Assembly: GCA_947652115.1 (NCBI GenBank)
Contig: OX393561.1
Coordinates: 32,641,179 to 32,705,178 of the forward strand
Origin: Blastomussa wellsi
Taxonomy: Eukaryota > Cnidaria > Anthozoa > Scleractinia > Plerogyridae
DNA: 64,000 nt
Direction of reading: 5' to 3'
In this document: positions 57,201 to 64,000 of the stretch, piece by piece
How positions within the stretch are numbered: the first letter of the stretch is position 1
Layout of the letters: the number at the start of each line of letters is the position of its first letter
Position numbers and translations under genes: made by a program
The notes under the pieces: model-generated
What the model was told of the DNA's origin: nothing
Seen by the model: only the letters and a program-made list of their open reading frames with translations
Database searches by the model: none

Positions 57201-60200
57201 GCTCTCTCACAGCCGCCATTTTTAAATATCCCAGCAACGTGTAAAATCATTCGAAAACAAGGGAAAGCACGGCAAAAAGTCGAAAAACACGCGTCGAAAA
57301 GTGAAGGATTTGTGAAGAAATGGCTTCTTCTTCGTTATTTAGTACCCAGACCCCCTGACAGTGGAAACTGGGGACAGGAACGCCTTGCACATTCTGACCT
57401 GGGTCAAAGTAGCCCTGCAGGGCTACCTGGTAAGGAAAGGGTTAAAGGGAAAAGGACAAAATGATGATGATGATGATATGTACAAACCAAAGCAAACTAC
57501 GCATAAGGGTAGGAAATAGCAAGGGTTGACAGGCCGCACATCTAGACTGCCGTGAAAGCATTTGTTGACCTTTTAAAGTTTTGCTCTAACGAGTGTATCT
57601 TTTAATTCCTTTCTTATAAGATATTATTGGTGTTTCTTTGAAAATTTGTCGAAGCATTGGTTGATTTTGTATAATGCGCCATTTGTTAAGCAAGGCTCCT
57701 TTAATGTTTGACACAGATGGTTGGTACTGTGTAACAAAAGGCAATATTTCTTTACTTTTTCTATTGTTTCTTTAAGCACTGATTCTCTTCTGGTGAATTC
57801 TATTTCCTACTGATTAACTTGTTACGAATTTCTATCCAAACCCTCTAATATTACCAGTTGCACATTCAAAAATTTTGACACAAATTTCCCTCCAATTATA
57901 AGCCCATCCAATTTTGAAACGCAAATTTCCTTCCTGTAATAAGCCCCTCCGAATATAAGCCCCTTCCATAAATAAGCCCCTCAAAAAGGTCCTTTGAAAA
58001 ATATAAGCCCTGTGGCTTATTTTCGAAATTTTACAGTATTTCATGTTTTTGTATTATGCAAATTAGATAAAATTATATGTGATGTCATAAGTGGTTAAAG
58101 TATATTACACTGTTAAGCAGTATCTACCTCCAGTATGTCTGATTTTTTGTGTGTTTTAGGTTGAAACTCTTGATGTAGGTTCTCTAAAGAGAATGTTACT
58201 TTTCTTTGAAAAGAAAGTGACAAAAAATCAAGAAATGAGGATTAAGTATCCAGAGAATCCAGAAAAGTAGGTCTTGTCACTTGAATGTTGCTAATTAACT
58301 ACAAGTAAAGTTTTTTGACACTTTTCGTGTTATATTTCTTGGTCCTTTTGCTAAATAATGGCTTTATTTTAATTTATTTAAATTAATTTTATCATATAAC
58401 AGAGGTGGTCTTACCAGGTCATTCAACCTATTGGGTTTATACACTGTAGAAGATTCTTGACTGTAATGTATGGAAACCCTCACTTATGGTTTAATGAACA
58501 TACAGAAATTGTTGTGGTCCCTATTCAGTTCCTTGCACATAATTATACACTTTATTGTTTTTATAGCTTAAAGAAAAGGGACCCCCAGTTTCTTTAATTT
58601 ACATCATCTATACATGTATGACAGCTGAATTCCTACATGTACACCAACCTGTTCGGCCTTATGTGCAAGAGAAAGGAGCTTAAGAAAACCACAACAGCAA
58701 CGGCAACGTCACTAAACAAAAGGTTTAACAAGGAGAACAATGGCTGTGCAAATGAGTTATAATTCTTGGTACATTTCTTTGTTGTCCTCTGCAAAACAAC
58801 ATCATGAAATGACCAGATTCTGCATTGTGTGGACAATGTGAACCACGACGGCTAATTATTTTTTTAAATTTTTATTTTGAATTCATCGTGGTGTACTAGA
58901 TTCAGTTTTGTGATAGCTTTGACAGCGATAAACAAAGTAAATGACTTTAGGGTACTGTGAGATTAGTAGGTAAAAATAAACTCATGTTTTAATCGACGTT
59001 GCCCTTGACGTCGCCGTTGTGGTTTCTTAAGCTCCGTAGAGCGCGAAGAAGATAGGTGAGGTGAGGTGACACCAAGCTGTTCTGTGTGGGATAATAAAAT
59101 AAGTGCTTGATAAGGGAATTATGCTTTCTCAAGCTACTGAATATGTGTATGTTTAAGGTTGTGTTTTGTTTGATTAGATTCATGGACTCAGAACTTGATC
59201 TCAATGATGAAATTCAGAAGTTGCATGTTATAGCCACAGTTCCACATCTTTACCATCACATTGTAGAGGTTAATGCTGTTGGAACCATACTAGGCTTGTT
59301 AAGCCATGAAAATTCAGGTAAGTCCAAAAAAGCTTGACAACAATTGAAATATGATTCCTTATTGACTTGAATTGATTTCTGCCAAGCATAAAATAATATG
59401 ATTATTTTGTTCTGTAAAAATTGTGCTTGGTCTTGAGGCTTAAACAATGTACCACCCACCCCTGGTGTTGGTATTCTAACATTAGTATTGGGGCTCATAG
59501 TAGATTGCCGGTAACTGGCTTTTATTGAAACCCCTGGGTTCTTATGCTGAGGTAATCCCATTATGGGTGAGTTGGTCAAGTATAAGTACTGTACAGGCTT
59601 CTGGAGAAAGATGCCAATGCCATCACTAGATAACATTTTACAGTATGTCATACATTATTTCAATTGTTCTCAATGGCAATGGTGATATACAGGAGCTTTG
59701 GCAGATGCACCTGCTGTCTTCTGTGTGAATGGCCGAAAGGTACATTGATCAGCGTAACACAGTGACAGACTATTGAGTAAACTCACAATTTGATTGGCTA
59801 TACAGGCACCCACTGTATTGCTCGATAGTACGCTTCCAGTGTATGTTACATTGTGGCCAGCACTGGTCGTCCTTGTTTTAATTAACAGAACAGTCACTTG
59901 GTTATGCTAATTAGATGGTTTGCTCTGGCTTGCCCTTCACCAGCTATCTGTTGCTAGAAATCTCAAGCTTGCCATCTCATTGTTAATCACAAAAAAGGAC
60001 CACTTGTAATGTTGTATTTCCTAAATATACATGTACAGATTCATTTTATTAAGAACAATTTTATGTAATTCCACAGACATTTCTATAGCTATTATTGATC
60101 TGCTTCAAGAGATGACAGATGTAGACACTCTGAATGAGAGTGAAGAAGGTGCTACTGCTCTCATCGATGCACTTGTAAGTTCATTGCTACAAAGGAAAAC

Positions 60201-63200
60201 AGTAAAAATATAAATACCTTCAACTGCTGAACAATTCCATATCAGCTTATTGCAAAAATAACACCTTCACAGGCTTGGGGCTTGGTTTTCCAGTGGGGAT
60301 CTTGACATTTTCTTGTTTGTATTCCCAGTGATCAGATTAACATTTTTCATTTGATATAAACTATTAAAAAGTGATCATGAAAGATCACAATGTGCTAATC
60401 AGACTGAAAATAAAAAAAATGTTGAGTAATTATACAACAGAATATTTCAATTTTCACAAAACTACAAGAACACAAATTACAGTTTGTGGAGTTGAAGAGT
60501 AGAGACTATAATGATATTTAGAACATGCAATGGAAGTGATCTTTTCAAAATAATCTGAGTGTACTTCATTTCTTCAATGTTGATGCCATACATGCCCTAA
60601 GTGTGCACTGCAAACCCTTGTTGTTTTATTCTTGTTCTTTCATTGTACTGTGTCCATGCTCGGCATTTTATTGTACTCAATAAATTGTTATGCCATGGCT
60701 ATTTTTTGTAGATGGATGGCCAAGTTATTGCTTTGTTAGTGCAGAACCTGGATAGACTTGATGAAAATGTCAAAGAAGATAGCGATGGTGTACATAATAC
60801 TTTAGGTTTGTGTTCGACAGCTATCAGTTGTGCTACTCACTCCACTAATCCAAAATTAAAGAAGACACAAATTCAGCTGAAGTTAAAAGATCTCTCTTTT
60901 CATGTCTATAAAAGAGACATCATAATGATTATGATAGTCTACCCAAGAAGTTGGACCATAATTATACTGATGACATTACTCAACAAAGATCTATGTGTTG
61001 TCCTTGACTTTTAGTTACTGTTGTTAGGAAACTAATAACAGATGACCAACAATTATCCTGCACAAAATTCTGTAGTGTTTTTTTTAGCTCAATATCAAAC
61101 ATCTACAGTATCTCCTGAGGGATGAATTGAATTCAGATACAAAAACATTTTTTTTTACAAAACCTTCTGCAAAATATAATTTTAATGAAACATGTATGTT
61201 GGACATACAATAAGGCATGGAGTAAGTGTTTACCAATTAAAAACTTAATTAAATTACAAAACACAGTAAGCAAATTCTCAAAGTGATGCTTATACTTCTT
61301 ACCATCTCAGCTTTGATCAATGAAGATCTTTGGCAAAAAGTCAGATTCTTAAAATATATAGTTCTTCAATGATCCTTGAAGTTCTTTTGCAAAAAATCTT
61401 AAGATAACAGATTCTTACAGTCCTTGAGGAACTTTGTTTGTAAAGATCCTCAATACAATCCAAGGCTACTAAGCCTTGAGGAACATTGAAAGATCTGGGA
61501 CCGCTAAAAATTCCCCATGAAGATCTTTGAAAGGTTTTCCCTTAAAAATTCCCCATGAAGATCTTTGAAAGGTTTTTCAATATGACTGTAATTTGGCTTT
61601 TAATTATGCTTTACCTGTGAATAGGAATTGTAGAGAACATGACAGAACTCAGAACTGCTGTGTGTCAGGCAGCAGGTGAACAGGGGATGCTTGGATGGCT
61701 TCTAAGAAGACTTAAGGTAAATCTCACTTGAACTGATTGACAGACTGTCTGGCTGTATGCATTTTTAAAATCCTTGAATTCAGTCAACTTTGACACTTTT
61801 AAAAGATAATTAAAAATTGCTGTCTTTGTCTATCAGTGATTCAAAATAATATCCTGTCTTTCAAGTGGTTCATTCTGGCATTTCCATATGAAATTATAGT
61901 TATTTTTAAATTTATACTACATTGTGCCTTTAAAAATTGGATGTACAGTGTTAGTGTGTAGATCCTTGAGAGCCCAAAAAATCCTTGAACTTTCTAATGA
62001 ATTGTAATATTATAGTATATAAAATGGCACAAATTTTTCAGTAATGTGTCCTTAAAAAAACTGGATGTAATTCCTTGAGAGTCCTAAAAAATCATTGAAT
62101 TCTGAGTGCATAAAAGAAGGTATGAATCCTCAAACTAAGTACATGTACAATGTTTTAAATAATGCTAAAATTATTATAGAACTAATAATTGATGTTAACA
62201 TTGTTTTCAGCAAAAACCACACTATGATGCCAACAAACTGTACTGTAGTGAAATTCTTTCAATTCTTCTTCAAAATACAGAGGGTAATTTTACTGCTATG
62301 AAACGGTTATATGTACCTATTTTCAGTGATCTCACCCACAAATTAGCAACAAAACAGAACCGGTAATAAATGAATAGTCTTACAGGAATTACAGTGCAAC
62401 GCGCCTTAGTGTGACCACCCAACAAACTTTTTTGACAAGTAAGCCAACCAGAGAGCGCGAATTTGTTTGTGTTGTCCTGCCTCCTTGTTAAAAGTGCAAC
62501 AGGTTTCATGACAACAGCTTTGGACATTGTAAGGAGGCCAGACAGCTCAAACAAATTTGCGCTCTCTCATTGGCTAATTATAACTTGTCAAAAAAGTTCG
62601 TTGGGTGGCCACACTAAGGCACGTCGCACTGTAACACTCAGAAATTACATGCAAAAATGTGATCAGGTTACCATTAACACGACTGATTTGTTATAAAACA
62701 TGTTTGATGGCTCCCAGATCTCTCTAAGTACTACAACTATGGCTTGTTCTGCTATGGGTAGCAATTTTTTTACCTTGTACAAAAACTGAAGGAGTTACCC
62801 TATAGAAATAAAGGTTTCTTAACTGTAACTTAAGATATTGAGGGCATGAGTCTAGATGATTGATCAAGTCCAATCTAGGGGATGGTAGTCAGCCTTCCCT
62901 TGCATTACTGTAGAAAACGGCTGTGAATAGAATGCAAATCCACCATAAGAAAAAAGATGGTGGCTGTACATTTTACCACAATACCTTGCGAGCCAAACAA
63001 AGCCCACTGGGTATATAGGAAGGTATGGTTTAGCGGCATTCGTTCCTTGTACTAAAAAAAATTCTCTTGCCGAGTTTGAATGACTAGCAACTTTCCTTTG
63101 TGTTTTATACGCTCTTTTAGGGTTTTCGCGTGCAAAGAATTATAGGTAAATGTACCAGTCACCATCTTTTTTCTTACGGTGGATTGTGGTCACGTTTTAC

Positions 63201-63555
63201 ATCAGTTTTGCATAAGATGGCAAGAAATGAGTGTAGATTCTACAAAAATAGTTCTCAATAACTCAGTAGTTTCAATACATTTTTAGTAGGTATCTGGTTT
63301 GAGTTGAGTAATGGACTGCTTTGTAAGTATCTTTCTTTAATTCCTTCAATTTGGGGGAAAAATAGTCGACTTTTGTAAGTGAGGTAGAGCAAAGTACCCA
63401 ATTGCTTTTCGTCAGTTATTGGTTCATTGAAAGCACTCAGTTTGGTAACAGTTTGTAAAATGATAAGTTAAGCATAACAATCTTTTTCTGTTCCAGAAAA
63501 CAGACAACTTTTAGGAGAGCTCAATGGTATTGACACCCTACTGCAGTGCCTTTCA
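51222..63555 (+). CDS. CTNNBL1: Beta-catenin-like protein 1, first nine coding exons (partial)
   Basis: An armadillo-type nuclear protein of the spliceosome Prp19/CDC5L-associated complex. Exons: 51222-51251, 53898-54053, 58160-58266, 59178-59317, 60077-60174, 60712-60805, 61625-61716, 62211-62283, 63497-63555. They encode 283 residues in one frame, about half of the 563-aa human protein, and the gene runs off the right edge after a GTAAGT donor. Exon 1 encodes only MNVAELLAFQ, matching the short conserved human start. Exon 2 is the Lys/Glu-rich segment (PERGAKRKKEENANQQ) with nuclear-import-type basic runs. Exons 4-9 give ELDLNDEIQKLHVIATVPHL, IIDLLQEMTDVDTLNESEEG, VIALLVQNLDRLDENVKED, DANKLYCSEILSILLQNTE and RQLLGELNGIDTLLQCLS. 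Intron 2 contains an antisense piggyBac element and intron 8 a MITE. Confidence 0.95.
51650..51860 (-). repeat. Interspersed repeat, inverted partner of 52500-52670
   Basis: GTGGTTGTTGAGTAAACTTG, ATATCCATACCCCCACCATG and GAGGGAATTGAAAATTCC reappear inverted at 52540-52665 with long G-runs. Both lie in CTNNBL1 intron 1. Confidence 0.55.
52500..52670 (+). repeat. Interspersed repeat with G-run, partner of 51650-51860
   Basis: GGAAATTCCGGAGAGGTGG, a G-run of 14-15, GAAATTCCCTCCGTGGTGGG, GGTATGGATATTTTCTGG and AAGTTTACTCAACATT: the reverse of the 51650 unit. Confidence 0.55.
54107..54362 (+). repeat. tRNA-derived SINE, copy 4 (best-preserved head)
   Basis: The head GTGGCGTAATGGTTAGTGCG (box A) and CAGTCCGCGTTTGAGCTC (box B-like) is followed by TGCATTGTGTTCTTGGG, GGTGTATAAATGGGTACC, GGGGGGTAACCCTG, TAGCATCCCATCCAG and GGGATAAGCTCCTG. 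It begins about 50 bp past the CTNNBL1 exon 2 donor. Confidence 0.75.
54740..54865. repeat. TAAGCCCC-rich repeat, copy 1
   Basis: Starts ACCGTAAAATTCCGAAAATAA followed by repeated AAGCCCCTCC units. A related unit at 57826-58040 ends with the inverse (TTATTTTCGAAATTTTACAG). The two flank the piggyBac element at some distance. Confidence 0.55.
54908..57441 (-). mobile_element. piggyBac DNA transposon, apparently complete, in CTNNBL1 intron 2
   Basis: A 2534-bp element flanked by TTAA at 54904-54907 and 57442-57445. The terminal repeats are CTCTTTCATTCCCAGG at the left and, inverted at the right, CCCTTTCCTTACCAGG (13 of 16 match). Each end then carries a hairpin-prone block: CCCAG-GCCC-CTGGG at the left and the perfect 18-bp palindrome GTAGCCCTGCAGGGCTAC at 57409-57426. 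The transposase frame is intact and antisense to CTNNBL1. Confidence 0.9.
55213..57219 (-). CDS. piggyBac transposase, 668 aa, intact
   Basis: Cuts and pastes the surrounding element at TTAA sites. I start it at the ATG at 57219 (A at -3, G at +4); the frame upstream has only a TTG. Residues 1-170 are an acidic stretch and then an Arg/Gly-rich stretch. The DDE core carries all three Asp residues: D306 in ISIDECMIPWRG, D385 in LYTDNFYTS and D504 in YMGGVDQADQM, with the usual RNase H-like segments between. The C-terminus is a cysteine-rich zinc-binding domain (C605, C608, C641, C644, C649, H654, C656, H661) that in this family binds the transposon ends. There is no stop or frameshift, unlike most fossil copies. 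A domesticated PGBD-type gene is the alternative, but TTAA and terminal repeats on both sides favour a mobile copy. Confidence 0.93.
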   Translation of the reverse strand: MAAVRERRIFTTEEVLELLEGDDDNTQIDYDSSGSEIDDDGERAVFPENSVGNRDISDESPSSFEEENESTSESELDRSEFVRNERQERSRQLRQRIDNARGRNRGIRGRRGARRARGARGPRGARIQDGGQQYVWSEEQTRRNLKNFTSSVGPTRRGERGRQASALEYFELFFDNNVWNLILTMTNLNAQRKRATGTDGGSWKDVTLEELKAFFGLNIAMGIVKLPEAQMYWQKKWLTNVPSFAQVMSRNRFFQILRYLHVSDDSVIVPAGQPGHDKLHRIRPFLELIFPNFENAYDLHKNISIDECMIPWRGRLSFRQFIASKPIRFGIKVWVLADSESKYIYRQQLYIGRNPGERAEVGLATRVVKELCAGLQDYGHHLYTDNFYTSVDLYQYLYDKKIYACGTIKGSRKNFPKEIVFEGTRGLARGTYQWRTSGPLLAVAWLDNKAVYFLSTIHSPEFPLRANAEARVVRRRGAGEGGGSGDVPCPPLLKDYNSYMGGVDQADQMLRYYTCIRKTVKWYRRILFHEVEVAIHNAFVIECHEREGTNRPGRVALDFRYELAEGLIGNSRTQAKASNAPRNEELRLQNVGVHMPEMLPNRGNCVVCSKRIRKSHENEFKDVPRERTPPVPYVPRPSIFCGVCNVFLCIQKDHNCWQDYHTKVEFWR
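57826..58040. repeat. TAAGCCCC-rich repeat, copy 2
   Basis: Repeated ATAAGCCCCTCC-like units end at AAGCCCTGTGGCTTATTTTC, then GAAATTTTACAGTAT, the inverse of the start of copy 1 at 54740. It lies about 120 bp before CTNNBL1 exon 3. Confidence 0.55.
62389..62634. mobile_element. MITE with long inverted ends (CTNNBL1 intron 8)
   Basis: TTACAGTGCAACGCGCC, TTAGTGTGACCACCCAACAA and GAGAGCGCGAATTTGTTTG on the left are inverted on the right (CAAACAAATTTGCGCTCTC, TTGGGTGGCCACACTAAGG, CACGTCGCACTGTAA), giving arms of about 85 bp in a 246-bp unit. Confidence 0.75.
62939..63183 (+). mobile_element. MITE family A, copy 2 (CTNNBL1 intron 8)
   Basis: Ends TCCACCATAAG..GATGGTGGCTGTACATT and ACCAGTCACCATC..TTACGGTGGA are inverted repeats. 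The inside matches 3736-3988 in reverse orientation. Confidence 0.75.
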
Positions 63556-64000
63556 GTAAGTTCCACTAAATTTATAGTGTTACTGAATTTTCAAAACTTG
63601 TTTGATTTTCATATTATTATTTTTGTTCCCACACATGTACGTCTGTGCATCATGATTGCATTTGTGTAGAATCATGTAGGGTATGTTGCAAATATGTAAA
63701 TTTGATTGGCTGTTCAATAAAAGCATTCATTGTTGACTGTTTGCAGAAATTCAAAGCACATGTTGAGTAATTTATGAGTCAATACTTCAGACCATGTAGT
63801 ATCCATGAATTGCTTTCTTACCCTGTAAATGGTACTTATTCTTTGATAGCTTTATTTTAAATTGTAAATAGGATTATTCTAGTTTTATTATATATTTTTC
63901 TTTTATTTACTTATTTATTTATATATTTTTCGTGGCATATCTGTAAAGTAGCTGGTGTAGTTTTTTTTTTCTAAATGAAGCCATATAGCTAAGCGCATGT

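Overview
The window is eukaryotic nuclear DNA from an animal. It is AT-rich, its genes are split into many short exons with GT..AG introns, and it is crowded with transposable-element debris. Gene content and protein similarity point to a cnidarian, most likely an anthozoan such as a stony coral. That is inference, because no single marker fixes the species.

I can support six host genes, all identified by reading splice-joined exons against remembered protein families. From left to right: SCLY (selenocysteine lyase, minus, 3' part off the left edge); DENND11/LCHN (plus, 9 exons, complete, 434 aa); a small secreted phospholipase A2 of the conodipine/group IX type (plus, 2 exons, 159 aa); WDR88 (plus, 12 exons, complete, 386 aa); FAAP24 (minus, 6 exons, complete, 231 aa); and CTNNBL1 (plus, first 9 coding exons, running off the right edge). 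In each model the exon lengths keep the reading frame exactly. SCLY and DENND11 are head-to-head with 339 bp between start codons, and FAAP24 and CTNNBL1 are head-to-head with 149 bp, so both pairs look like bidirectional promoters. WDR88 and FAAP24 are tail-to-tail neighbours here and also lie close together on human chromosome 19q13.11, which suggests old microsynteny.

Two nearly intact mobile elements sit inside host introns, both antisense to the host. A BEL/Pao LTR retrotransposon (6037-12099) lies in DENND11 intron 2, inserted ten bases past the splice donor. Its two 214-bp LTRs differ at one base and its polyprotein frame is unbroken, but the RNase H domain appears to have lost the segment carrying one catalytic Asp. 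A piggyBac element (54908-57441) lies in CTNNBL1 intron 2, with TTAA target duplications, related terminal repeats and a 668-aa transposase with all three catalytic Asp residues. A third, broken element is a short-LTR Ty3/gypsy copy in WDR88 intron 6 with its protease segment flipped relative to pol.

The rest of the introns and the intergenic gaps (19149-21485, 22875-25573, 41541-47683) hold tRNA-derived SINEs, LINE 3' ends, foldback/MITE elements with clear terminal inverted repeats (two with TTAA targets), a 22-bp minisatellite, and two copies of a repeat carrying a hammerhead-ribozyme-like core of the kind found in Penelope-like elements. I found no CRISPR array, operon, rRNA or genuine tRNA gene.
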